39,785 nucleotides of DNA from Candidatus Woesearchaeota archaeon (GTDB lineage Archaea; Nanobdellota; Nanobdellia; Woesearchaeales; UBA11576), in NCBI GenBank assembly GCA_018668595.1, contig JABJCP010000015.1, forward strand, positions 1 to 39,785. The letters run 5' to 3'. Each line of letters starts with the position of its first letter. The stretch's first letter is position 1. The notes below the pieces were generated by a model that was not told the DNA's origin, made no database searches, and saw only the letters and a program-made list of their open reading frames with translations. Of the stretch, positions 7,172 through 15,909 are shown one piece after another. Both the position numbers and the translations under genes were made by a program.

Positions 7172-9103
7172 ATGGATGAACTTGATTTACAGATTAATCA
7201 AATATTAAAAGATGATAAAAAACCTCCGCGACCAAGAGAAGATCTTTTAAGAATCACTGCTGGCGCATTTAACAAAATGATGTCTTATGCAAAAATAGTT
7301 TCAAGACTTGCAGGAAGTGGAATGGAATGCTATGGTTATTTACTAAAAGAAAAAGAAGGATTAGATGATTTAATTGTTGATGCTTATTTTGCAGATCATC
7401 AAGAAGCAAATTCTGCATATGTTAGAGTAACAGAAGAAGGTGTTTACTCAGCATCACAATCAATAGAACCATTAGGCTATGAAATTGCAGGTTGGTGGCA
7501 TAGTCATGGATCGATGCAACCATTCCATTCAGGAACTGATGTTGAAAATTTCAAAAACATACTTCATTCAATTGCACCTCGAACACTTTACAAATTAGAA
7601 GAAGCAGATTTTGTTATAGATAATGATAAAGGAATTGTTATTGTTGATAATTATAAATTCTTTGATCTTGATATTGAAGAGTTTGCACAAAAGAAACCGA
7701 AAATTCTAAAAAAAGTAAAACGTGATCCCTTTGCGTTTAGTATTGTTGTAAATCAATATGGTCATTATTATAGAGAAAAAATAACTAAAACATATGATTC
7801 ATTAAATAAAAGATATAGAGTTAATGCTCCAACACATCCTACTGTTGAAGTTGTCGCTTTAGATAATGATGTTACATTTTCTATTTCTGAAATTGAACAT
7901 GATGTAAGAAATAAAATTACTTTTGGAGTATCTAGCTTTAGACGTAAGCATGCATCTCAAGGATTTAGAAAATCAAAATATGGGACTGAAGATAGGTTCC
8001 ATAATGAATGGAGTTTAGAGGATAATGCTAGACTTTGGTCTGGACAAGAAGTATTCAAAAAATCTGCAGATAAATCTTTTAAAAGACTATTGAAAAAATT
8101 TAAGAGAACAATTAAAAAATATGATTCTGCTAAAGGCGTACACTCTGATGGATTAAAAAAGTTTGCAGCGTATGATGGAGATTGTCCATTTGCAATTTTA
8201 GCACAATTAACAACTTTTGAAGAGAGTCCTGCAAATTATCAATCATCTCATAAATTAAAAAACCATTTACAAAAATATAACCTTGGAAAATTCACAGGCT
8301 ATGATGAAAACTTAAGTTTTGATGAATTAAAAAATCTACTTTGTTTACAGTTTATATTAGATTTATCAAAATCAAAAAATGAAACTCAAGCAATAGATAA
8401 AATAATTGAAGACTATGAAAAAAAAGCACAAGATTTTCAAACTAATTTTAGTTTGATTGTAACAGGAGTCAAAGCAATGACTAATTATGCTATGAAATTT
8501 TTTACAGATTATAGTGGAGAGTCACAACATCAATACAAAAAAGTAATGATGAAAGTTCTTGATGATTTAGCAAATGGTTCAACGCTAGAAGATGCGATAC
8601 AAATAAAATCTGATAATGTGGTTATAAAAAAAGATTTAATGCTCAAAGAAGAAAAATATAAAATTGTTTCAAAGCTTACTAACTATGCTGCAAGAGATGT
8701 AATTAACGGAGTTAAAATTCCTAGGGCTGCTTCTAGATTTTATAAATTCGTAAAAGAATTTGGTGAACTTTATTCTGAAAATTCAGATAAATTAGCAAGC
8801 TCAAATTCAGACAGCTCAAATTCAGATAGCTCTGATTCAGACAACTTTGATAAATATATTGAAACAAAATTACTTCCTGTTTTGGGAGTTAAAAAAGAAC
8901 AAATCGTACAATATAACGACTCAAATTATGGTTTTCAAACATTAGATTCTGAGATTGATTATGAACCTAGAATTAGTGTTGAATCTGAACCTATTGTTTC
9001 TGATGAAGCAGAAGAATTAGAGAGTTTTTCATTTAAAAAAATATTAAAGAAATATTTTGGTAGATTAAGTTTGCAAGAAGTAGATAAGGAGGCACAACAA
9101 TGA
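7172..9103 (+). CDS. JAMM/MPN+ metalloprotease (deubiquitinase-like)
   Basis: 643 residues. Residues 25-160 are a JAB1/MPN+ domain with an intact JAMM motif: E52 (MECYGYLL), H110-S-H112, seven residues, S120, then D123 (HSHGSMQPFHSGTD). These residues bind zinc and cleave isopeptide or linear peptide bonds after ubiquitin-like proteins. The rest (about 170-640) is a large unknown region with charged helices, possibly for substrate or partner binding, and includes a Ser/Asp repeat at about 543-557. The gene overlaps the E1 gene by 4 nt (ATGA), indicating translational coupling. It probably trims the modifier precursor or removes it from targets. Confidence 0.85.
   Translation: MDELDLQINQILKDDKKPPRPREDLLRITAGAFNKMMSYAKIVSRLAGSGMECYGYLLKEKEGLDDLIVDAYFADHQEANSAYVRVTEEGVYSASQSIEPLGYEIAGWWHSHGSMQPFHSGTDVENFKNILHSIAPRTLYKLEEADFVIDNDKGIVIVDNYKFFDLDIEEFAQKKPKILKKVKRDPFAFSIVVNQYGHYYREKITKTYDSLNKRYRVNAPTHPTVEVVALDNDVTFSISEIEHDVRNKITFGVSSFRRKHASQGFRKSKYGTEDRFHNEWSLEDNARLWSGQEVFKKSADKSFKRLLKKFKRTIKKYDSAKGVHSDGLKKFAAYDGDCPFAILAQLTTFEESPANYQSSHKLKNHLQKYNLGKFTGYDENLSFDELKNLLCLQFILDLSKSKNETQAIDKIIEDYEKKAQDFQTNFSLIVTGVKAMTNYAMKFFTDYSGESQHQYKKVMMKVLDDLANGSTLEDAIQIKSDNVVIKKDLMLKEEKYKIVSKLTNYAARDVINGVKIPRAASRFYKFVKEFGELYSENSDKLASSNSDSSNSDSSDSDNFDKYIETKLLPVLGVKKEQIVQYNDSNYGFQTLDSEIDYEPRISVESEPIVSDEAEELESFSFKKILKKYFGRLSLQEVDKEAQQ
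8798..8842 (+). repeat. Three 15-bp repeats coding SSNSD/SSDSD
   Basis: AGCTCAAATTCAGAY at 8798, 8813 and a diverged copy at 8828, in frame in the JAMM gene. They encode an acidic Ser/Asp linker. Confidence 0.75.
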
Positions 9104-10707
9104 GTGAAAGACGTCCAAGATCTGTAGAAAATGTATCTGATCAATTAGCAGATCAAATATCGGGTGAACTATCTGGCCAAGAAGGTCAAATTAGAACTGG
9201 AATTAGCAGATATGATAGACAACAATTAATTACAGGCTGGGACCAGGAAAAACTATCTTCTGCACGAATGGTAATTATTGGATCTGATGTACTTGCAAAT
9301 TATTTAGCAATGAATGCTGCAGCACTTGGTTTTGGAACTATAGAAATATGTGGGCAAGGAATTGTAGATTCTATCGATTTAGCGCAAGATTTTAAAAATT
9401 ATTCAAAAGGATTTTCATTGTTTAAAAACGGTACAAAAGCAAATTTAATTGCAGAGTTTGCACAAAAATTAAATCCTGCAGTTAAAACAAGAGGACTAAA
9501 CTTAAATTTGGCAAGTATCAAAAATATTCAATTGATAGAAAAGCCAGATATAATTATAGAAGCATCAAGCAGTATTAATTCAAAAGCAAATGCGATAAAA
9601 TATTCTCGACTTAAAAATATACCATTAATTAGTGTTGGTTGTGGACCTAATATTGGTAAGTTGGGAGTTTATAATCCTGGTAATTCTATGAGTAGAAGTG
9701 ATGAGGTAAGATATTTAGAAAATATATTATTTCATGATATTATAGGTTCACAAGGAACAATAGTGAGCAGTGTTATGAGCTCACTTGCAGTTGATGAAGC
9801 AAGAAAAATATTAATGCCAATTAATAATGAAAAAACAATAGAAGATATTTTGCTTTATAATTTATCATCTTTAGAGCGTTTTGCAGGAGATGCAGGAGAT
9901 GCAGGAGATGCAGGAGATACGAGAGGAGAAACTGGAGGAACGCATAAACTTAATTATGTTCAAGAGCGAGAAGATTTTTCAGATAAAAAAGTTTTAATGA
10001 TTGGTGCAGGAGCATTAGGAAATTTTGCAGGACTAGAATTAGTATTAAATGGAATAGGAAATTTAACTATTGTTGATGATGATACAATTGAAGAAACAAA
10101 TTTGAATAGGCAAATATTTTTTTATGATAAGGTTGGAGCTGGAAAAGCAGAAACATTAGCGTCTAGATTAGGGCAATTAAATTCTAATGTTAATGTGGAT
10201 TACTTAGTTGAAAGAATAACTCCTGAAAGTGAAAATGTATTCAAGAAAGGTGGATATGACTTAATAGTTGATACTGTTGATAACAATAAATCGAGAGCGT
10301 TGTTAAATTATTTTTCCTTAAAATATAAAATTCCTTTAATTAGTGGAGGCACTAGATATAATAGTGGTCAAGTTGTTGTAAGTGTTCCAGGAGAAACTGC
10401 GTGTTTGAATTGTAAAGTCGATATAGATAAATTGGCAGTAGATGGACATCAACCACAAAGTTGCATTCATGCAGCACAACCAAGTGTTATTACTTCTAAT
10501 CAAATAATTGGAGGAATGATTGTTGGAGAAGTGCGTTCTGTGTTGAGACCTGATAAATATGGAATTTGTTCAAATAAAATTTCGAAATATATATCTGAAG
10601 ATGAATTTAGAATTGGAGATCTTCCTGCACTGCAGACTTGTGAGTGTAGTAAAAATAAAAGAAAATTAAGAAGCTGGATGAAAAAAATGAAATATTTGTA
10701 TGAATGA
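9100..10707 (+). CDS. Two-lobed E1-like activating enzyme
   Basis: 535 residues with two ThiF/E1 Rossmann domains in tandem, like the pseudo-dimer of eukaryotic E1. The N-terminal lobe (25-255) begins RYDRQQLITGWDQEKL but has a broken nucleotide loop (IIGSDVLANY), so it is probably inactive. The C-terminal lobe (290-525) is intact: GAGALG (302-307), VDDDTIEETNLNRQ, and TVDNNKSR. C455 (QSCIHAAQPSV) aligns with the catalytic-loop Cys of MoeB/ThiF. C435/C438 and C514/C516 are a likely zinc site, as in MoeB. The family adenylates the C-terminal Gly of a ubiquitin-like protein and forms a thioester. The lobes are joined by a Gly-Asp-Ala repeat linker (262-273). Confidence 0.85.
   Translation: MSERRPRSVENVSDQLADQISGELSGQEGQIRTGISRYDRQQLITGWDQEKLSSARMVIIGSDVLANYLAMNAAALGFGTIEICGQGIVDSIDLAQDFKNYSKGFSLFKNGTKANLIAEFAQKLNPAVKTRGLNLNLASIKNIQLIEKPDIIIEASSSINSKANAIKYSRLKNIPLISVGCGPNIGKLGVYNPGNSMSRSDEVRYLENILFHDIIGSQGTIVSSVMSSLAVDEARKILMPINNEKTIEDILLYNLSSLERFAGDAGDAGDAGDTRGETGGTHKLNYVQEREDFSDKKVLMIGAGALGNFAGLELVLNGIGNLTIVDDDTIEETNLNRQIFFYDKVGAGKAETLASRLGQLNSNVNVDYLVERITPESENVFKKGGYDLIVDTVDNNKSRALLNYFSLKYKIPLISGGTRYNSGQVVVSVPGETACLNCKVDIDKLAVDGHQPQSCIHAAQPSVITSNQIIGGMIVGEVRSVLRPDKYGICSNKISKYISEDEFRIGDLPALQTCECSKNKRKLRSWMKKMKYLYE
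9883..9918 (+). repeat. Four 9-bp repeats GCAGGAGAT in the E1 linker
   Basis: Exact tandem copies at 9883, 9892, 9901 and 9910, encoding (AGD)4 between the two adenylation lobes. The copy number may vary between strains. Confidence 0.9.
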
Positions 10708-10732
10708 ATCAGTTAATCAAGGAGAAAATAAA

Positions 10733-12103
10733 ATGAGTCCAAGAAAAAAAATAAAAATTGAAAAAAAACCAGGAGAAAAACCAAAAGAATCAAAAAAATC
10801 AAAAGAAACAATATCTGAATCTAATGAAGAAGGTGTATCTGGAGAAGGTGTACTTGGAGATGTTGATTTGACAATAGTTGATGTTGTAAATTCTGATTCT
10901 GATGCAATAAATGTTTGTTCAAATACTGTAGTTAATCCTGTAACAGAGGAGGATTTATCCAGTTTTATTAGTGATATTAAAGAGTCGTATAAAAAAACAA
11001 ATATTAAAGATTTAAATCGAGAAGATTTTACAATAGAAGTACAATCTGTAATTGGATGGTTACTTGAAAGAACTTCTAATGAATCTTCTAAAATTTATAG
11101 AATAAATTTTGATCCACTACAAATGACCTTTTTACATAAAATGGTTAGCGAAGATGTATTAAATGAAAAAATTGTTGTAACTAAAGATGACTATTTCAAA
11201 TCAGTAGTTTTTATTGATTATTTAACAGGTGTTTTACTAAATAGTAAATCAATATGTAAAACTTTTCAAAAATTTGAACAAAGACTCGAGGAGAAAAATG
11301 AATTTTTAGATCCTGACTTAGAATTAATAGTAAAATACAGTGCAGTTAATTTTGCAACAAAGTTGGGAGAAAAACTTGTGTTAAAAGGATCTGTAGATTA
11401 TAGATCTCATAAACGTAGATTTAATTCCAAAAATGAATCTCCATCAGAAGAATATACATTATTTAGTTGTGTAAATCCATTATACGAACAATTAGGAATG
11501 ATGGTTCTTGGACTTATAGACGATGATCAATTAAAATTAGCATCTGTAGATGTAACTGGGAGATATGAATTAAAATCTTTAATATTTACTGATGCAGTAA
11601 TAGGATTTTTAGATGAACCTGATAAACAACCAATTTATGAATTAATTAAACAAGAAAAATATTTTAAAGCATCTGTTAAAGCACTAGAAACATTAGGTAA
11701 TAGAACAGCTTACAATGATATTATTAATTATATGGATGCGATGGATTCAAATTATCCTAATTATGTATCTGCAAATTCAAAAAATGTTGGTGAAGAAAAA
11801 AAATCGATTGAATTATATGGTTCAAAAGATGTAAGAAGTACATTAGAACAATTAAGAGACCCTGAAGTTAATAAGATAAATGTTTATGAAACTGAATTTA
11901 AAAAAAAGAGAATGCATAAAGCAGGAGATGACGTATTTGAAAAAGCGATGCAGCAGATGGATGAAAAACCAGATGCGGTGTATTCCCAAAATTCTCGACT
12001 GAGAGGGATGAGTGAGGCTGCAAGAGAAGCAGAGCGAGTAATACATGATAGAAACAATAGGCTGGTTAGGGGTAGGTGGGATGAAACTTTTTTCCCTGAT
12101 TAA
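10733..12103 (+). CDS. Ubiquitin-like operon protein of unknown function
   Basis: 456 residues from the ATG at 10733, which has the SD AAGGAG (10719-10724). An in-frame ATG at 10700 overlaps the E1 stop but has no better SD. The N-terminus (MSPRKKIKIEKKPGEK) is Lys-rich, then there is an acidic Ser/Glu stretch to about residue 70. The body is helical (VIGWLLER, LLNSKSICKTFQKFEQRL, LFSCVNPLYEQLGMMVLGLI). The C-terminus is highly charged (RGMSEAAREAERVIHDRNNR) and ends GRWDETFFPD. I recognise no domain. Its place between E1 and the kinase suggests a component or target of the conjugation system. Confidence 0.7.
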   Translation: MSPRKKIKIEKKPGEKPKESKKSKETISESNEEGVSGEGVLGDVDLTIVDVVNSDSDAINVCSNTVVNPVTEEDLSSFISDIKESYKKTNIKDLNREDFTIEVQSVIGWLLERTSNESSKIYRINFDPLQMTFLHKMVSEDVLNEKIVVTKDDYFKSVVFIDYLTGVLLNSKSICKTFQKFEQRLEEKNEFLDPDLELIVKYSAVNFATKLGEKLVLKGSVDYRSHKRRFNSKNESPSEEYTLFSCVNPLYEQLGMMVLGLIDDDQLKLASVDVTGRYELKSLIFTDAVIGFLDEPDKQPIYELIKQEKYFKASVKALETLGNRTAYNDIINYMDAMDSNYPNYVSANSKNVGEEKKSIELYGSKDVRSTLEQLRDPEVNKINVYETEFKKKRMHKAGDDVFEKAMQQMDEKPDAVYSQNSRLRGMSEAAREAERVIHDRNNRLVRGRWDETFFPD

Positions 12104-12190
12104 GTAGACGAATTAAATTAATTTAATTAATTTAATTAAATCAAAATATTCAATTTAAAATAATTAATTATTAATTAAGAGGTATTCGAA

Positions 12191-13756
12191 ATGATCATGA
12201 CAATAAAAGAACAAACCGCATTTGAAAACGCAATGGCAAAAAAAGAATTTTTAACTCCGATTCAATTATATGCCAAAAAATTATGTGATGAAGGAGTTTG
12301 TGAGGCGATGGAGGAATCACTAGTTAGAATAAAACCATTTATTAGAACATATGTTAATGAAGATGAATTAAAAAAAATGAATGAAATGGTAGGATCTGCA
12401 TATAGATCTATGATGTTATTACCTCAAGCATATAATTTTTTTAAAAAAGCAGAATCAGAAAATTCTCTTAAAGAATTATTAAAAATCGGACTTTGGAAAG
12501 GAGATTACGGTTTAATTAAAAAATTTAAAGAAGATGCTTCTTATTTTGATCTTGACAACGAGGAATATGCTGAATTTTTAGTAACTAAAGCCATACCTCA
12601 TGTAAGAATGATGCGAAGTGAACGCGGATATGAACTTGATGAAGATAGATTAAACTCAATACTTTTAGAACTTGGAAAAAATACTCAATCAGAAAAAAAA
12701 CAAGTAGTGGAAGAAGTAATTTTAGATATGCTTAGACAAGGAAATCAAAATGTTCCAAAACAATATTTACTTGCAAAAGCAGTAGAATCAGAAGAATTAA
12801 TGGTGCAAATTGGAAATAGATATAATAATTTAAGAAAAAATGAATCTAGAAAAAATATTGATTCCTTATTTTCAACTTTTTGTAGCAATGTAGGATTTGG
12901 AGTAGAATCTAAACTTCAAGAGGGAGATTCAAGTGAGTTGTTTCCAATAGCAAATCACATATTTTTAACAAGAAGGGGATCTGGACAGGGAATTGAAAGA
13001 ATTGTTTTCAAAGAAAATCAAAAATTGTATGTTGATTTTTCAAAACTAGATGGATATAATAAAGAAAAAGAAATATTAGCAAAAGTAGATCATCCTAATA
13101 TTGTTAAATACTTAGGATCAGAAGATATTGAAGGAATTGAATTCTTAAAATTAGAATATGTTCGAGGAGAAACTCTATCAAAATATACTAAACCTGATGC
13201 AGATGGTTCTTTGTTATCTTTAGAACAATCTTCGAAAATAATTTATGATATAGCAAGAACAATAAATTATTTAGGGAGTCAAGGAATTATGTACAATGAT
13301 ATTAAAGATACTAATTTTATGTATGATGGTCAACGAGTTGTAATGCTTGATTTTGGAATGTCTCACTTATTTGATGAAGCAGTTAATAGTGAATCTAAAT
13401 GTATGAGTGTTTTGTCAACTCCGAAATATATTCCTCCTGAAATGATGACTAGTCTTACAAGTTATAAAAACTCAGATGTGTTTCAATTAGGCGTTCTTTT
13501 TCATGAGTTATTAACTGGAATTCATCCTTTTGACAGAGTTAATTTTAAAGAAGGAGATTCTTATAGAGAAAGTGAAGTAATAAAATATGGTCTTGCAAAT
13601 TTGTACAATGAGCCTGAGTTTAGTCATGAAATATTTGGAAGAAAAACCTTGCGCGGATTAGTCGAATCTATGTTATCTAAAAATCCGTTTGATAGAGTAA
13701 GCATGGAAGAAGTTGAAAGAAGTGTTTATAATTTTGTAGGAGGTGGTTGTAATTAA
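12191..13756 (+). CDS. Ser/Thr protein kinase with helical N-terminal domain
   Basis: 521 residues. Residues 1-240 are helical, TPR-like in feel but not a clear match. The kinase domain (about 255-515) has the catalytic loop MYNDIKDTNF (D370, N375; HRD is replaced by YND), DFG (D387-F-G), the APE equivalent PPEMM, and the F-lobe motif SDVFQLGVLFHELLTGIHPF. The glycine loop (TRRGSGQGIERIVF) is recognisable, but the beta-3 lysine is not clear (LYVDFSKL). The HPNIV motif after helix C is present. It is probably active but atypical. The SD is GAGGT at 12179-12183. It overlaps the NadM gene by 14 nt. It may phosphorylate components of the conjugation system (inference). Confidence 0.85.
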   Translation: MIMTIKEQTAFENAMAKKEFLTPIQLYAKKLCDEGVCEAMEESLVRIKPFIRTYVNEDELKKMNEMVGSAYRSMMLLPQAYNFFKKAESENSLKELLKIGLWKGDYGLIKKFKEDASYFDLDNEEYAEFLVTKAIPHVRMMRSERGYELDEDRLNSILLELGKNTQSEKKQVVEEVILDMLRQGNQNVPKQYLLAKAVESEELMVQIGNRYNNLRKNESRKNIDSLFSTFCSNVGFGVESKLQEGDSSELFPIANHIFLTRRGSGQGIERIVFKENQKLYVDFSKLDGYNKEKEILAKVDHPNIVKYLGSEDIEGIEFLKLEYVRGETLSKYTKPDADGSLLSLEQSSKIIYDIARTINYLGSQGIMYNDIKDTNFMYDGQRVVMLDFGMSHLFDEAVNSESKCMSVLSTPKYIPPEMMTSLTSYKNSDVFQLGVLFHELLTGIHPFDRVNFKEGDSYRESEVIKYGLANLYNEPEFSHEIFGRKTLRGLVESMLSKNPFDRVSMEEVERSVYNFVGGGCN

Positions 13757-14387
13757 ACGAGGTCTGTACTTAGGAAGGTTTCAAATTTTTCATAATGGAC
13801 ATTTGCACATAATTAAACACATAAGTCAACAGCCAGATATTGACGAGGTTTTGATAAATATAGGGTCATCTCAATATAATCAAGAAAATAAAAGTCCTGA
13901 AGCGCCGTGGATAATAAATCCCTTTTCATTTGAAGAGCGAAAAGAGTTGATTGATAGATCAATAAAAAATGAACTTGAAACTCCTTATAAAATAATAGGT
14001 GTGCAAGATCATCATTATTGTCCAAGTTGGATACAACAAGTAAAATATTCTAATCCTAATTTTCAAGTATTTTTTTCAAATACAAGAAAAGAAATAAACC
14101 TTTTTGAAAAACAGGGATTTGAAACTAGGCGAGTTCCAATAAAAGATAAGTTCCATGCGCAAATAATTAGAGAAATGATTGCATATGAAGATGATTTTTC
14201 ACAGTATGTTCCTAAAGGAGTTGTAGAAGTTGTTGAAGAATTTGGTTTGGTAAAAAAACTTCGTGATTTTTATATTAAGCATAAAGAAGAAATTGCGTAT
14301 GTTCATAATCTTCAAAAAGAAAAAAACATAACATCTTATGTTGATATGTTTGGTGATGAAAAAGTAAAGCAAATGTTAGGATTGTAA
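13743..14387 (+). CDS. nadM: Nicotinamide-nucleotide adenylyltransferase, archaeal NadM type
   Basis: 214 residues. It joins NMN and ATP to give NAD. The nucleotidyltransferase motif is GRFQIFHNGH (HxGH at the N-terminus), followed by NPFSFEERKELI and a second motif near HAQIIREMI in place of the usual ISxTxIR, here degenerate. The GTG at 13743 is the first usable start, but it sits on the SD-like GGAGGTG (13739-13745). A rare ATT start at 13752 would be better spaced, so the exact start is unsure. A second adenylyltransferase occurs at 26526. Placement inside the kinase/E1 operon is unusual. The C-terminal 50 residues are a charged helical extension. Confidence 0.75.
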   Translation: MVVIKRGLYLGRFQIFHNGHLHIIKHISQQPDIDEVLINIGSSQYNQENKSPEAPWIINPFSFEERKELIDRSIKNELETPYKIIGVQDHHYCPSWIQQVKYSNPNFQVFFSNTRKEINLFEKQGFETRRVPIKDKFHAQIIREMIAYEDDFSQYVPKGVVEVVEEFGLVKKLRDFYIKHKEEIAYVHNLQKEKNITSYVDMFGDEKVKQMLGL

Positions 14388-14421
14388 ATAAAAATTTAAA
14401 AATTTGTGAAACTAATGCGAG

Positions 14422-15876
14422 ATGATAAATATGGGGAATAAAAAAAGAAAAAAACAAAGACAAAGATCAGGACAAAAAACAAACCGTGCTGTTGGAAATT
14501 TACAAAGAGTTTCTTCAGGAGTTTATGTAGAGCTTGATACAAGAAGAGATTCTAATAACATTGAATCTGATAATTCTGAAATACCCATTCAGGTTGAAGA
14601 TGATTTAAGCAGTATTGATTTTAATAAAATAAAAAAACCTGAAGAGGTAGATGCTGCTTGGAAAGAAATGGCAGAAGCAGAAGCAAAAGAAAAACTGAGA
14701 CTATGTCGACCCAGGGTGCCTGTACAACAGACAGAAAGAACATTTGTTCAAAAAGTATTTGACTCTGCAGGAGAAATAATAGAAGAGACTACCCGAACAC
14801 TTTTAGGAATTTCTGGGCGGTCGAGTAGTGGCGACACAATAACTACTAGACTTGCAACTAATAGTGGTAATAATAATAGGGGTAATAATAATAGAGGTAG
14901 TAATAATAGTGGTAATAATAAACATAATAATGCTTTAAAACAACCAACTCAATATACTTATCCTGGAAATCCAAATTTACGAAAAATTAGAGATGAAACT
15001 GGTAAAGAAAGATATGTTACTATTCCAGTAGGTGACTCTGATGAAGGTATTAATCGTGCGATGAAAGAAGGAGTAAAACCTGTATCTAAACCTAAAATAA
15101 TATTACCTACTCCTGTATTGAGAAAAAAACAATCTGAAAATGGACGTAAACAATCTGGAAAAAATAGTTCTATAAAAGTTACTGACAAAAGACATTCTTC
15201 ACAATCAGTTATAAAAGAACCTGAACTTCAAAATGCTGTGTGGGAATGGAGAACATTTCAAGAAGTTGATGCAGTTACTGCAAAAAAATTATTAGAATTA
15301 CCTGACTATAAATCAATGCAGGTCATTGATTCGTATTTAATGTATTCTAACTCTCGTCACTATAATATTAAATTACGAGATGGCAAGTTGAAGTTAAAAA
15401 AATATATTAAATCAGAAGGGTCTTATGAATTATGGACTGATCACGAATTTTCTTTTCCAATAGTCCAATCAGTATTGCAAAAAATAATAAGAGGCACAGG
15501 TATGCCTGCAATTCCAAATGCATCAAGTTTAGAATCTTTTTTGACAACTATTCATAAAAGTCCACAAATTAATTTAGTAGATGTACACAAACAAAGAATA
15601 ATGAAACAATACAAAGGATGCGGGATTGATATAAATTTATTATATATTGATGAAGTTGTTAATCAAAGAGGACTTGGAGAATATGTAGAACAATTTGATA
15701 ACCAAGTAGGAATAATAAAATCAAAAGAACCTGAAATAATTCGACGAGAATACGTTAGTGTTGGTGTGGAATCTTCAAAAAAAGAAAACTTAGTTGAGGT
15801 TGTAAATGAGTTAGGATTATTAAAATACGATCAAAAGAGTTATTTTAATTTTTTGAATAGATTAAACTTTGTATGA
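14422..15876 (+). CDS. Unknown protein with possible CYTH-like C-terminal domain
   Basis: 484 residues; a second ATG at 14431 may be the true start (MGNKKRKKQRQRSG). The N-terminal 240 residues are low complexity: basic, then acidic, with a Gly/Asn repeat at about 149-168. The C-terminal ~220 residues (WEWRTFQEVDA, SRHYNIKLRDGKLKLKKYI, KQRIMKQYKG, DINLLYIDEV, RGLGEYVEQF, VSVGVES, LVEVVNELGL) follow the strand pattern of CYTH/triphosphate-tunnel enzymes, which hydrolyse or cyclise triphosphates. Several key acidic and basic residues are not clear, so this is a tentative fold call. It is last in the operon before pyruvate kinase. Confidence 0.5.
   Translation: MINMGNKKRKKQRQRSGQKTNRAVGNLQRVSSGVYVELDTRRDSNNIESDNSEIPIQVEDDLSSIDFNKIKKPEEVDAAWKEMAEAEAKEKLRLCRPRVPVQQTERTFVQKVFDSAGEIIEETTRTLLGISGRSSSGDTITTRLATNSGNNNRGNNNRGSNNSGNNKHNNALKQPTQYTYPGNPNLRKIRDETGKERYVTIPVGDSDEGINRAMKEGVKPVSKPKIILPTPVLRKKQSENGRKQSGKNSSIKVTDKRHSSQSVIKEPELQNAVWEWRTFQEVDAVTAKKLLELPDYKSMQVIDSYLMYSNSRHYNIKLRDGKLKLKKYIKSEGSYELWTDHEFSFPIVQSVLQKIIRGTGMPAIPNASSLESFLTTIHKSPQINLVDVHKQRIMKQYKGCGIDINLLYIDEVVNQRGLGEYVEQFDNQVGIIKSKEPEIIRREYVSVGVESSKKENLVEVVNELGLLKYDQKSYFNFLNRLNFV
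14866..14921 (+). repeat. 15-bp repeats coding GNNNR/S
   Basis: GGTAATAATAATAGG-type units at 14866, 14881, 14896 and 14911, in frame in the 14422 gene. They encode a flexible Gly/Asn/Arg linker. Confidence 0.8.
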
Positions 15877-15909
15877 TGAATAAGTTCGATACATCGAATG
15901 AAAAATTGA

